A DNA stretch of 64,000 nt. It comes from Thermoclostridium stercorarium subsp. stercorarium DSM 8532 (GTDB lineage Bacteria; Bacillota; Clostridia; DSM-8532). Below the pieces are notes generated by a model that searched no databases, was not told the DNA's origin, and saw nothing but the letters and a program-made list of their open reading frames with translations. Position 1 is the first letter of the stretch; each line of letters begins with the position of its first letter. Made by a program: the position numbers and the translations under genes. Where the stretch lies: assembly GCF_000331995.1 (NCBI RefSeq), contig NC_020134.1:2454627-2518626 (forward strand), read 5' to 3'. Below, in pieces: positions 42,664 to 51,222 of the stretch.

Positions 42664-43321
42664 AATTTTGTTTATCCTTTTTTTTCTGCTCCTGTTCCTC
42701 CATTTCCTTTATCCGATAGCCCAAAACCGCCAGACCATCACTCAGGTGCACGTTTTCAATCACCACATTGTGAGAAAGTTTAAGATCCTGAGGCGAGAAA
42801 TTCCATATACCCTTAACGCCGAGTTCTGCGACTTTCTCCGCAACTTCTGCGGTTGCGTGGCTTGGAACGGTGAGTATTGCTATATCAACCACGTGAGTTT
42901 TCATAAACTCTTCAAGCCTGTCCATATGCATAATTTCAATCCCGTTTATATACTGCCCAACCCGGTTGGGGCTAATGTCAAAGATCCCTATAAGATCAAA
43001 ACCCCGTTTTTTAAAATTTTCATAATTTGCCAGAGCATTACCCATGTTACCCGCGCCGATTATTATAGTTGTAAACCGTCTTTCCACGCCAAGTATTTTA
43101 CCTATTTCTTTATAAAGGGTTTCGACGTTATATCCGTAACCCTGTTGCCCAAAGCCTCCGAAACAGTTTAAATCCTGACGTATCTGCGAAGCCGTGATTC
43201 CCATCCTTTCACTGAGCTCTTTTGACGATATTCTTTTTATATCCACTCTTAATAAGTCGGCCAGATATCGGTAATACCTGGGAAGCCTCCTTATAACGGC
43301 CATGGAGATTTTCTTTCCCAT
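42662..43321 (-). CDS. rex: redox-sensing transcriptional repressor Rex
   Basis: A 219-residue repressor that senses the NADH/NAD+ ratio and controls fermentation genes. It has an N-terminal winged helix (about residues 1-80, ISSKELSERMGITASQIRQDL and the GGFGQQGYGYNV turn) and a Rossmann NADH-binding domain (IIIGAGNMGNALANY) with a C-terminal swap helix. The ATG at 43321 follows AGGAGGAG. It lies alone, with a strong promoter that may carry its own operator. The targets are not in the window, apart from a possible autoregulatory site. Confidence 0.93.
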   Translation of the reverse strand: MGKKISMAVIRRLPRYYRYLADLLRVDIKRISSKELSERMGITASQIRQDLNCFGGFGQQGYGYNVETLYKEIGKILGVERRFTTIIIGAGNMGNALANYENFKKRGFDLIGIFDISPNRVGQYINGIEIMHMDRLEEFMKTHVVDIAILTVPSHATAEVAEKVAELGVKGIWNFSPQDLKLSHNVVIENVHLSDGLAVLGYRIKEMEEQEQKKKDKQN

Positions 43322-43433
43322 ATTTAAACTCCTCCTGTATTTCATATAACTGCATTGAGACATTTAGCTGCACTCGGTTCTTAAACCGGCCGGCTGGAAA
43401 TAATTATATAATAAATTGTAAATGTCTGGATTT

Positions 43434-43463
43434 ATTATAGCACCTTTGTGATTTTTTTGTCAA
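43434..43463 (-). promoter_or_regulatory. promoter of rex with a possible Rex operator
   Basis: On the minus strand TTGACA (43463-43458), an 18-base spacer and TATAAT (43439-43434). The plus-strand segment TTGTGA-N6-TGTCAA at 43446-43463 agrees with the Rex box TTGTGA-N6-TCACAA at 10 of 12 positions and covers the -35 element. Autorepression is an inference. Confidence 0.45.
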
Positions 43464-43520
43464 GCTTTGTTATTAGGCAGAAATTCCCCATTCTCAGAGC
43501 GTACCCTGAGTGCCGGTTTT

Positions 43521-44288
43521 TTATTCAGGTATCTTTACTTCAAGCCCCATGCTTCTTAAATACAGTTTTAAATCCATTATTTTTATTTCCCCGAAATGAA
43601 ACAGCGACGCCGCCAGTACCGCATCGGCCTTTCCTATGGTCAATGCGTCACGGAAGTGTTCAAGTTTTCCTGCCCCTCCTGAGGCAATTACAGGAATATT
43701 CACCGCTTCTGCAACCTGGCGTATCAATTCTATGTCATAGCCACTTTTTGTACCGTCCCTGTCCATGCTGGTAAGAAGTATTTCGCCTGCTCCCAGCAAT
43801 TCAAGTTTTTTCGCCCACTCAACGGCATCAAGTCCGGTATTAACCCTGCCGCCGTTAATATAAACATCCCAGCCTGATGAGTCATTCCGCCTTTTCGCAT
43901 CAATTGCCGCTATTACGCACTTGCTGCCGAAATTCATCGCCACTTCGGAAATCAACTCAGGATTTTTCATTGCCGCAGAATTTATCGCAATTTTATCGGC
44001 TCCTGCCAAAAGAACGCGTCTGAAATCGTCTACAGAGCGAATACCGCCCCCTACAATCAACGGTATACGTACTTTTTCCGCTATGCGTGAAATCATATCT
44101 GTAACGATGCCTCTGTTTTCAGTGGTTGCCGTAATGTCAAGAAAAACAATCTCATCCGCTCCTGCCTTCGAATATGCCACTGCGCATTCCACCGGGTCCC
44201 CGGCATCAATCAGATTCACAAAATTCACGCCCTTAACAACGCGTCCGTTATGAACGTCCAGACAGGGAATAACCCTTTTTACCGACAT
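43521..44288 (-). CDS. hisF: imidazole glycerol phosphate synthase subunit HisF
   Basis: A 255-residue TIM-barrel cyclase that, with the glutaminase HisH, makes imidazole glycerol phosphate and AICAR in histidine synthesis. The catalytic Asp residues are visible: [17 protein letters not shown] near the start and [12 protein letters not shown] later, with [11 protein letters not shown] and [10 protein letters not shown] marking the phosphate sites. The ATG at 44288 matches the family start; the frame to 44393 is an upstream extension. Its ribosome binding site is only moderate. It is apart from other his genes, which must lie elsewhere. Confidence 0.92.
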   Translation of the reverse strand: MSVKRVIPCLDVHNGRVVKGVNFVNLIDAGDPVECAVAYSKAGADEIVFLDITATTENRGIVTDMISRIAEKVRIPLIVGGGIRSVDDFRRVLLAGADKIAINSAAMKNPELISEVAMNFGSKCVIAAIDAKRRNDSSGWDVYINGGRVNTGLDAVEWAKKLELLGAGEILLTSMDRDGTKSGYDIELIRQVAEAVNIPVIASGGAGKLEHFRDALTIGKADAVLAASLFHFGEIKIMDLKLYLRSMGLEVKIPE

Positions 44289-44461
44289 ACCATCAACCCC
44301 GCTTGATTTATGGAATATTATAACCTTTTCCTTACGCCGATAGCAACACCTTTTTACACTTAGGTTTGCCATGTTATATACAAAACCAAACATACTGCTG
44401 CCGACAAAATTTTTAATACAAAAAGCGACTGTGCCTCTGAAAACTTAAGGATCAACAAAAA

Positions 44462-44594
44462 ACCGGGATGAAATTTTCCCGGTCTTTTATCGTTATAAAA
44501 AAGCATTAAAACTCGTATCAGACTCAAAACACACTGCAAATTTGTCAGTCTTTTCATGTAACGTTCTGACAAGAAAAAACGGGGAATTGTCCCC
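44462..44594 (-). terminator. two tandem terminators after the class II aldolase gene
   Basis: Near the gene, GGGGA/TCCCC (44581-44594) is followed on the minus strand by GTTTTTT; 97 bases further, ACCGGGA/TCCCGGT (44462-44468 with 44477-44483) is followed by TTTTTTG. Between them is an inverted repeat TTGTCAG / CTGACAA. I see no gene between the two. Confidence 0.7.
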
Positions 44595-44601
44595 ATGCTT
44601 T

Positions 44602-45891
44602 TCAATCAAGATGAAAAGCTTTTTTCAAGTCATCAATCTGCTGATCATTGATTTCAACAACATTCCCTATGCTTTTTGCGGCAATCAGGGCTTTAGCGCT
44701 GAATTCCGCAACCTCAAGCCTGTCATACGCATTCAGCAGCGAGTTTCCCGTTACAATGACACAGTCATTCTCCACAAGGACTATCGGTGTCTGTGGCACA
44801 AATAAATCTGCCACCATTGCGGGCTGCATAAAACTTGAGCCAAACGGTATTTTAGGAATATCCCTGAGCAGAATATAGCTTTCGGGTATGGTCCTTGAAT
44901 CGAAAGGCACGTCTGTAACCGCAAACGTCATTATATTGAACGGGTGAGCAATTATAATCGAGTTAACGTGGGGATGCTTTTCATATATATACTTATGCAA
45001 CAAAACCGAACGGCTCGGAGTTTTTCCAGCTTCCTTCCTGCCGTTTTCTATGCGTACAAGCTGATCAACGTCGATGTATTTGCGATCCACGTTGTAAGGA
45101 GTAATGACAAAAGAGTTTTCATCAAGACGTGTGGAGAATGTCCCCTGAGTGCTGGTGAACAGCCTTTGATTGTAAGCCCTGTGTATAAGATCGCACATTT
45201 CCTTTCTTACAAGCCTTTCGTAACTGCTGTAGCCTTTCGGGACAAATTCCTCCATTTCAACATGTCTCTTTTGCTTTGAAATTTCCACATATCTTGGAGT
45301 AAGCGAAACAGGATTTCCTATTCTCCGGGCGTTTATTTCCAGGCGCGCACTGAAATCAAGGGTCTCAAATGCCATAAATGCCTGGAACAGATCCTTTCCC
45401 ACCACAACTGCGCCGTGATTTTCAAGCAATACCGTGTTTATTCCCTGCCTCAGTACTTTTGCAATTTTTTCGCCGAGCTCATCACTTCCGGGAAGACCAT
45501 ACTCAGCCATACCAACTTCCCCGCAGATAAGATTAACATCGGGTATGAGCCTTGTATCAGGAATTTTTCTTACAATACTGAAAGATACCAGCGCAGGCGA
45601 ATGGGCGTGCAGAACCGCGCCGACATCGGGTCTTTGCTTATATGTGGAAAGATGAAACGGAAGCTCGCTGGAAGGCTTGTGTTTTCCGATGATTGTTCCG
45701 TCGGGTTTCACCTGGACAATGTCCTTTGTTGTAAGTGAACCCTTGTCTATACCGGCAGGGGTTATCCAAACATCTCCGTTTTCGTCCTTAATTGATAAAT
45801 TCCCTCCTGATGTCGTGGTCATCCCGTACCCATAAATCCTTTCCATTATCATAACAATCTGTTCCGCCGGATGCAGCAATTCAAATTTCAT
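44602..45891 (-). CDS. class II aldolase/adducin family protein with two aldolase domains
   Basis: A 429-residue protein made of two class II aldolase domains (about residues 1-210 and 215-425). The first has the zinc site (VLHAHSPALVSFSI and LLENHGAVVVGK) and TTTSGGNLSIKDE, as in fuculose/rhamnulose phosphate aldolases. The second has a matching layout, but its zinc ligands look lost: IIIAHPFNIM lacks the first His, and LVENDCVIVTG has Asp for His. So the first domain is probably the enzyme and the second structural. The ATG at 45891 follows AAAGGAG. The substrate is unknown. Confidence 0.75.
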   Translation of the reverse strand: MKFELLHPAEQIVMIMERIYGYGMTTTSGGNLSIKDENGDVWITPAGIDKGSLTTKDIVQVKPDGTIIGKHKPSSELPFHLSTYKQRPDVGAVLHAHSPALVSFSIVRKIPDTRLIPDVNLICGEVGMAEYGLPGSDELGEKIAKVLRQGINTVLLENHGAVVVGKDLFQAFMAFETLDFSARLEINARRIGNPVSLTPRYVEISKQKRHVEMEEFVPKGYSSYERLVRKEMCDLIHRAYNQRLFTSTQGTFSTRLDENSFVITPYNVDRKYIDVDQLVRIENGRKEAGKTPSRSVLLHKYIYEKHPHVNSIIIAHPFNIMTFAVTDVPFDSRTIPESYILLRDIPKIPFGSSFMQPAMVADLFVPQTPIVLVENDCVIVTGNSLLNAYDRLEVAEFSAKALIAAKSIGNVVEINDQQIDDLKKAFHLD

Positions 45892-46121
45892 AAAATACAC
45901 TCCTTTTCATAAGACCCCCGACAGTCTCGGAAATTCTCGGTTCCGGAACTTTATTACAATTTTGAACAGGAGCCGGAAATTAAATATTATATATCTTAAG
46001 CATGCACTGCACTGTCAGCAGCATTCAAATATCATTCGGCAGTTTAAATAATATAATAGCACAAATTTATGATTTCGGATTAACAAAAGCTTAACATAAT
46101 TGAAAGAAAAATTTTAATGTT

Positions 46122-46149
46122 TTGACCAATACAAATGTGGTTATATAAA
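46122..46149 (+). promoter_or_regulatory. promoter of ccdA-like gene
   Basis: TTGACC (46122-46127), a 16-base spacer and TATAAA (46144-46149) lie about 30 bases before the GTG start. The rest of the 45892-46178 gap, upstream of both genes, shows nothing else definite. Confidence 0.55.
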
Positions 46150-46178
46150 AATATATTCTTGTGCGCAGGGGTGGTAAA

Positions 46179-46850
46179 GTGGATTATTTTCTAACATTCC
46201 TTGAGGGAATAATAACATTCATCTCTCCATGCCTGCTGCCTATGCTGCCGGTTTACATTTCATATTTCGCAGGGCAGGATTCAAAGGGCGACAGGAAAAA
46301 AGCATTAATAAACGCCCTGGGTTTTGTGGTCGGTTTTACAATAATTTTCATTATCATGGGAGCACTCGCAGGTTCGGTGGGAGGTTTTCTGAGAAAAAAT
46401 CAGGTGTTTGTAAACCTGATTACAGGGCTGATTGTGATTGTTTTCGGCTTAAACTTCTTGGGTGTCGTGAACATTCCACTGCTTAACCGTACAAGGATTC
46501 TGGGTTTATCAAATAATGATCCCAAGTTTCTTCATACCGTGCTTTTCGGCCTGGTATTTTCAATCAGCTGGACGCCTTGTGTAGGCGTATTTCTCGGCTC
46601 GGCACTAATGCTAGCGGCCTACGGCGGAGAAAGTTTAAAAGGAATATTAATGCTGTTGTGCTTTTCACTGGGGCTCGGTATTCCGTTTGTCATAAGTGCG
46701 GTATTAATAGACCGGTTAAAAACATCCTTTGATTTCATAAAAAGAAATTACCGCGTTATCAACACATTATCGGGATCGCTGCTTGTGCTGATCGGCATTC
46801 TGATGGCAACCGGCCTTATGGGAAAATTTGTTTCACTGCTGTCGTCATAA
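46179..46850 (+). CDS. ccdA: cytochrome c biogenesis protein CcdA-like
   Basis: A 223-residue membrane protein with about six helices that passes reducing equivalents from cytoplasmic thioredoxin to outside thiol proteins. The two conserved Cys-Pro elements are ITFISPCLLPMLPVY near the N-terminus and SISWTPCVGVFLGSALML in the fourth helix. It starts with GTG at 46179 behind AGGGGTGG. The next gene, 31 bases on, is a TlpA-like thioredoxin, which is the natural partner. The pair may support cytochrome c maturation, or, as no cytochrome genes are near, general thiol reduction. Confidence 0.88.
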   Translation: MDYFLTFLEGIITFISPCLLPMLPVYISYFAGQDSKGDRKKALINALGFVVGFTIIFIIMGALAGSVGGFLRKNQVFVNLITGLIVIVFGLNFLGVVNIPLLNRTRILGLSNNDPKFLHTVLFGLVFSISWTPCVGVFLGSALMLAAYGGESLKGILMLLCFSLGLGIPFVISAVLIDRLKTSFDFIKRNYRVINTLSGSLLVLIGILMATGLMGKFVSLLSS

Positions 46851-46881
46851 TATAAATAACATTTAACCACTGGAGGTTTCT

Positions 46882-47586
46882 ATGAGCTCAAAAGTCAGAA
46901 CAATAACCGGAATGCTTTTGTTAGCCGTTATTTTAGCCGGAGCATATATAGCCTACAACAAATTAAGCCTGATGAACCAACCTGATATCACAGTCCCCGG
47001 CGCAGGCAAAACAGGGCAGGCGAATAACAGCACGTCGGGCGAAACAATAACCGATATCTCCGGAAACAATGAAAACACCGATACCACCGACAATTCAGAT
47101 ACCGGTGCACCGGGAAAAAACGAGGATATGCAGTCCGGAGATGAAAAACAGCAGAGCGAGGAACAGAAATATAAAGCCTTTGATTTTACCGTATATGACA
47201 GTGAAGGCAAAGAAGTTAACCTTTCGGAGTTCTTCGGAAAACCTATAATTATAAATTTCTGGGCCACGTGGTGCCCGTACTGCATACAGGAAATGCCTCT
47301 TTTCGAACAGGGCTTCAGTAAATACAAAGACGACATTCACTTTATGATGGTGCAAAGCATTGACGGAATAAAAGACACAAAGGAAAAGGGGGAAAAATTC
47401 ATAAATGATAACGGTTACACTTTCCCTGTTTATTTTGACCTCGATCTTGACGCAACTGCTACATACCAGGCTTATTCCCTGCCTACAACCGTGTTCATCG
47501 ACAGGGACGGATATCTTAAGGCATACCATCGCGGAATGCTGACCGAGGAACTTTTTCAGAAAGGAATTGACTTACTTCTTGAATAG
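46882..47586 (+). CDS. TlpA/ResA-like membrane-anchored thioredoxin
   Basis: A 234-residue protein with one N-terminal membrane anchor (about residues 10-27), a Ser/Thr/Asn/Asp-rich spacer (about 30-95) and a thioredoxin domain (about 96-234). The active site is WATWCPYCIQEMP, with a cis-Pro later in YSLPTTVFIDRDGYL. The domain faces outward and takes electrons from CcdA. A GGAGG site lies before the ATG. The stop is 12 bases from the end of the convergent DUF4130 gene. ResA-like reduction of cytochrome c haem thiols is possible, but the target is not known. Confidence 0.88.
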   Translation: MSSKVRTITGMLLLAVILAGAYIAYNKLSLMNQPDITVPGAGKTGQANNSTSGETITDISGNNENTDTTDNSDTGAPGKNEDMQSGDEKQQSEEQKYKAFDFTVYDSEGKEVNLSEFFGKPIIINFWATWCPYCIQEMPLFEQGFSKYKDDIHFMMVQSIDGIKDTKEKGEKFINDNGYTFPVYFDLDLDATATYQAYSLPTTVFIDRDGYLKAYHRGMLTEELFQKGIDLLLE

Positions 47587-47598
47587 TTTGCAGAAAAT

Positions 47599-48336
47599 TC
47601 AGTCCTGCATTTCAGTAAGGTTTTTCCAGTATTTTTTAGGCATAAAACGCATCTGGGCGCGGGGATTCCTGCGCTCTTTTATTGCTATTGATTTGAAAAA
47701 GGCTTTCCAAAGAGCTGCATATTCATCTTCTTCGACGGTTTTTTCATCACCGACCTGAGGAACCTTGTCGGTTATCACCAGTTCGCTGCCGTCAAAAACC
47801 GCACTTATGTTTCTCTTTCTGTCATGAATTATAAAGGACTGCATTGAAAGCCTTCGCACAAAATGAGGCGCAATTAAAATGGTAATGTTATAATCAGGCT
47901 CATATCCTGCATAGAAAATTCCCTCTGTAACTTCCTTGAACCTCAGAAGCCCGAGAAATCGGTGGGCTTCCCTTCCCACTTTTCTGTCGAGGTCAATTAT
48001 TTTGCTTATTCTTTGATCCTGCAGATAGTCGGTAACCCTTCCGCCCATTTTGTAGCCAATTCTCAAAAAATAATAAATCAAATCGGGCGCATTTTCATCT
48101 TCACTCAGCCATGCACGGTAAACAATCTCCTGCGCCCTTTGGGATATTTTTTTTGGAATGGACAAATACACCCGCTCAAACTTGCCCATATCGGTTTCAA
48201 TTTCCTTAACCTCATCCAGAAAGGACGGGATGTAGGTCGCTTTGTTTTTAATTGACACATCCCGTTCCTTTGATGAATATGCTTCAAATACGCAGGTTAA
48301 CAAGCCTTCAAAACTGCCGTCGAACAGATAAACCAT
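47599..48336 (-). CDS. DUF4130 (TIGR03915-type) DNA metabolism protein
   Basis: A 245-residue protein of the TIGR03915/DUF4130 group, which is called a probable DNA metabolism protein and is often found with a radical SAM protein and fused to uracil-DNA glycosylases. The visible features are VYLFDGSFEGLLTCVFEAY at the start, LDRKVGREAHRFLGLLRF in the middle and the positively charged end PRAQMRFMPKKYWKNLTE. Its reaction is not known. It starts 4 bases before the Hsp33 gene ends, in an operon with a glycosylase-alkyltransferase fusion. The usual radical SAM partner is not in the window. Confidence 0.82.
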   Translation of the reverse strand: MVYLFDGSFEGLLTCVFEAYSSKERDVSIKNKATYIPSFLDEVKEIETDMGKFERVYLSIPKKISQRAQEIVYRAWLSEDENAPDLIYYFLRIGYKMGGRVTDYLQDQRISKIIDLDRKVGREAHRFLGLLRFKEVTEGIFYAGYEPDYNITILIAPHFVRRLSMQSFIIHDRKRNISAVFDGSELVITDKVPQVGDEKTVEEDEYAALWKAFFKSIAIKERRNPRAQMRFMPKKYWKNLTEMQD

Positions 48337-48340
48337 AAAA

Positions 48341-49258
48341 TCACTCTTTCACCTGTTCATTCCCTTCAGTATTCTTTTCCTGCTTCGCACGCTCAAAAAT
48401 TTCTCTAATCTCCGACGGGCTGAACACATATTTCGATCTGCAGAAATGGCATACAAGTTCTGTCTCCTTATTATCGGCGGCTATTTCCTCCAAATCCTTA
48501 ATACCAAGGCTAAGCAAGTTTCTTTCCATCCTCTCCCTTGAACAGGTACATTTAAACCTGACCGGTCTGGTATCCAGATATACCAGTTCTTTCCCCGGCA
48601 GTACCTCGTCGAGGATATTCTCCAGCGTTCTGTCAGGTGCAAGCATTTTCGTTATAGGCGGCATTTTCTCTACGCATTTCTCAAGCCATGAAATGTCTTC
48701 TTCGCTGCACCCAGGCATCAGTTGTATGAAAATCCCGCCGGAGTTCACAATATCGCCGTTCCTGTCAACAAGAACCCCAAGGCTTGTTACGGTTGGTGTC
48801 TGCTCCGAAACGGCGTAATAGTAAGTTATATCTTCGGCAATTTCCCCCGATACCAGTTTCACACGGCCTATATATGGTTCCTTTAAACCAAGGTCGGTGA
48901 TCACGTCCAGGTAACCTTTCCCCACGGCGCCCGCTATGTCAAACTTGCCTTTGTCATTTAACGGCATATCCAGGTACGGGTTATGGACATAACCCCTTAC
49001 ATTTGAACGGGCATCAGTCACTGCAAGAATACCGCCCAGAGGCCCGTCCCCTTTTATCTGTATTGTAATAGTGCTTTTTTCACTTTTCAGCGTGCCGCTC
49101 ATCATAGCCGCTGCGGTTAAAGTTCTTCCCAGAGCCACCGCCGGAGTGGGAAACAGATCGTGAACCTTTTTGGCATACGCAACGGTATTAGTGGTAACAG
49201 CGGCGTATATACGTATCTGTCCGTCTTTCGTCATCGCCCTGAGCATATAATCTTCCAT
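48341..49258 (-). CDS. hslO: Hsp33 redox-regulated chaperone
   Basis: A 305-residue chaperone held inactive under reducing conditions by zinc bound to four Cys, and activated by oxidation. The Cys motif is at the C-terminal end: CTC (FKCTCSRERMER) followed by CHFCRSKYVF, the C-x-C...C-x-x-C set of Hsp33. GDGPLGGILAVTDA and RGYVHNP are typical of the folded domain. The ATG at 49258 is the conserved start, though AGAGGAG lies 13 bases away, which is long. It is between the glycosylase fusion and DUF4130 genes in one operon, so a link of oxidative and DNA damage responses is suggested. Confidence 0.9.
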   Translation of the reverse strand: MEDYMLRAMTKDGQIRIYAAVTTNTVAYAKKVHDLFPTPAVALGRTLTAAAMMSGTLKSEKSTITIQIKGDGPLGGILAVTDARSNVRGYVHNPYLDMPLNDKGKFDIAGAVGKGYLDVITDLGLKEPYIGRVKLVSGEIAEDITYYYAVSEQTPTVTSLGVLVDRNGDIVNSGGIFIQLMPGCSEEDISWLEKCVEKMPPITKMLAPDRTLENILDEVLPGKELVYLDTRPVRFKCTCSRERMERNLLSLGIKDLEEIAADNKETELVCHFCRSKYVFSPSEIREIFERAKQEKNTEGNEQVKE

Positions 49259-49313
49259 CGTAAAATAATCACTCCTCTTGAATTTTCCGCAGTAATTATA
49301 TTTTTTGAAACTA

Positions 49314-50345
49314 TCAATCCGCACTTTCAGCAAAGGAATATTTTCCGGAATATTCAGCTTCCAGCTCAATAAGCATTTTTTGAAGGGGGTTGCCGCCAAT
49401 TCCCATAAACCCCACATATCTGCCCTTTGACCCAATTACACGGTGACACGGAATAATCAAAGGCAAAGGGTTCTTCTTAAGGGCCTGCCCGACCGCTCTT
49501 GCAGCATGCTTGTTCCCCGCCATTTCAGCAAGCTCCCGGTACGTTACCGTGCACCCGTAAGGCACTTTCAAAAGGGCATTGTATACATTTTTTTCGAAGT
49601 TTGTTCCCCGTATTTCAAACGGAATGTCAAACGACCGTATTTTTCCCTTGAAATATTCTTCAATCTGATTTTTAGCCAGCTCTGAAATCCTGTTTCCCGA
49701 AAATAAGGCAAAACCATCAGTTTCCGGCTCACTGCCGGGCAAAAACACTCCGGTTACAACCCGGTCATCCGCAAGGACAATGATTTCGCCAATCTCAGTT
49801 TTTGCCACCGATTTATATTTTACCCGGTTTTCCAAAGTATGCCTTATATAGCGCCACATACGCATTTTTTCTTCCGGCGGAACCGAAGCATTCGCCGGGC
49901 TTGTGGACGGCAGCCTTAGAAAATAAATTTCCCGCTTGATTTCAGGCAGCACATGCCTTCTAAAATGTTTCTCGGATGTTTCTCCGTTGCAGAAAACGTA
50001 TTTTATGTTCGGGTATGCGTTCAATAGCCCGGCGACATCATTCGGAATTTCATCGCAGATGTTTGAATCAAGGCTTCCTTTACGCCTGCATGACTTATAA
50101 ACATCCCACAGCGCAATCTTTTTGCTTCTCAGAAAATCAATTTTTTTATTATAATCGGCATCAGGATTTTCATCAAATATACCGTAAATAAGCGGCCAGA
50201 ACAGATTTCTTGGATGAGCATAATACTGCCGCTTTCTTAAAGACTCGGCGCCGGGCATCGTACCGAGGATCAAAACCTTGCTTTGACTGTCCGCAATCGG
50301 GTCAAAGGATCTCAATATTAAATTTGAATCATCAAAGTTTGTCAT
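49314..50345 (-). CDS. fusion of DNA-deoxyinosine glycosylase and O6-alkylguanine-DNA alkyltransferase
   Basis: A 343-residue protein made of two repair domains. The N-terminal part (about 1-170) matches hypoxanthine-DNA glycosylases of the uracil glycosylase superfamily: ILGTMPGAESLRKRQYYAHP, NLFWPLIYGIF, KIALWDVYKSC and RLPSTSPANAS. The C-terminal part (about 175-335) is an O6-methylguanine-DNA methyltransferase, with TVTYRELAEMAGNKHAARAVG, the alkyl-accepting Cys in PLIIPCHRVIGSKG and YVGFMGIGGNPLQK. The first domain removes deaminated bases and the second repairs alkylated guanine directly. The ATG at 50345 has AAAGGCGG. It is the first gene of an operon with Hsp33 and DUF4130. Confidence 0.85.
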   Translation of the reverse strand: MTNFDDSNLILRSFDPIADSQSKVLILGTMPGAESLRKRQYYAHPRNLFWPLIYGIFDENPDADYNKKIDFLRSKKIALWDVYKSCRRKGSLDSNICDEIPNDVAGLLNAYPNIKYVFCNGETSEKHFRRHVLPEIKREIYFLRLPSTSPANASVPPEEKMRMWRYIRHTLENRVKYKSVAKTEIGEIIVLADDRVVTGVFLPGSEPETDGFALFSGNRISELAKNQIEEYFKGKIRSFDIPFEIRGTNFEKNVYNALLKVPYGCTVTYRELAEMAGNKHAARAVGQALKKNPLPLIIPCHRVIGSKGRYVGFMGIGGNPLQKMLIELEAEYSGKYSFAESAD

Positions 50346-50523
50346 TTTTCCGCCTTTCATAAAAATTCCGTTATAAAAACGTGCAAACAGGAAATATAAT
50401 CATTAGCAGATGTTTTTCAACTGACACAACATATAATATACCATATAATGATCATGCTTTAAATATATGAATTTGTCGCAAAACTGCCAGATTTTGAAAA
50501 AGGTGAAACGGAAGGAACTACTT

Positions 50524-51222
50524 ATGGATCCGTTACGGTTGTTCGTAATAGCGGTTACACCCGGAATTGCCCTTGCAATGGGGTTATACCTTACCGACAG
50601 ATACGACAGAGAGCCGGTAGGGCTTCTTGTAAGGCTTTTTCTCCACGGAATGCTGGCTGCTGTTCCGACAATATTCGTGGAAAGATTTTTAAGCAATATA
50701 AACATATTCAGCGGTATATTTTCCGCAGTCTGGACGGCATACATTGTGGCAGGTTTCACTGAAGAATACTTCAAGCGCCTTGTGGTCATGCGCCTGGCTT
50801 ATTATCATGTCTCATTTGACGAAAAACTTGACGGAATTATTTACTGCGCATACTCGGCCCTTGGCTTTGCAACAATTGAAAATATTATGTATGTTTTTTC
50901 GGGGTATGACGCAGATCCTTACATTGGATGGTACCGCGGTATCTTAAGTGTTCCCGCTCATATGCTGTTTGCCATCACAATGGGTTATTACCTGTCGCTG
51001 GCAAAATTCAGCCCTGACATAATAAACCGAAAAAGATACTATTCACTGTCACTTATTATGCCTATGCTCTTACACGGAACCTTTAACTTTATTCTCCTCT
51101 CACAGAACCATATGCTTATGTTTCTGTTCATACCGTTTGTCATTTACATGTGGATAACAAACTTAAGGAAACTGAACAAGTATTATCAGGAGTCAAAGGT
51201 CTGGAACAAATTTGACCTATGA
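50524..51222 (+). CDS. PrsW family intramembrane metalloprotease
   Basis: A 232-residue membrane protein with about seven helices, of the PrsW/CPBP-like protease group. The metal motif is TEEYFKRLVVM (Glu-Glu) near residue 78, with His residues in later helices (VPAHMLFAI and LLHGTFNFIL). PrsW in Bacillus cuts the anti-sigma factor RsiW; the substrate here is unknown. GGAAGGA precedes the ATG at 50524. It diverges from the glycosylase fusion gene and overlaps the end of the AlkA-like gene by 6 bases. Confidence 0.85.
   Translation: MDPLRLFVIAVTPGIALAMGLYLTDRYDREPVGLLVRLFLHGMLAAVPTIFVERFLSNINIFSGIFSAVWTAYIVAGFTEEYFKRLVVMRLAYYHVSFDEKLDGIIYCAYSALGFATIENIMYVFSGYDADPYIGWYRGILSVPAHMLFAITMGYYLSLAKFSPDIINRKRYYSLSLIMPMLLHGTFNFILLSQNHMLMFLFIPFVIYMWITNLRKLNKYYQESKVWNKFDL

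Noticed and set aside
44360-44605. 81-residue open frame between hisF and the aldolase gene
   Set aside because: It spans two terminator hairpins and has no ribosome binding site.
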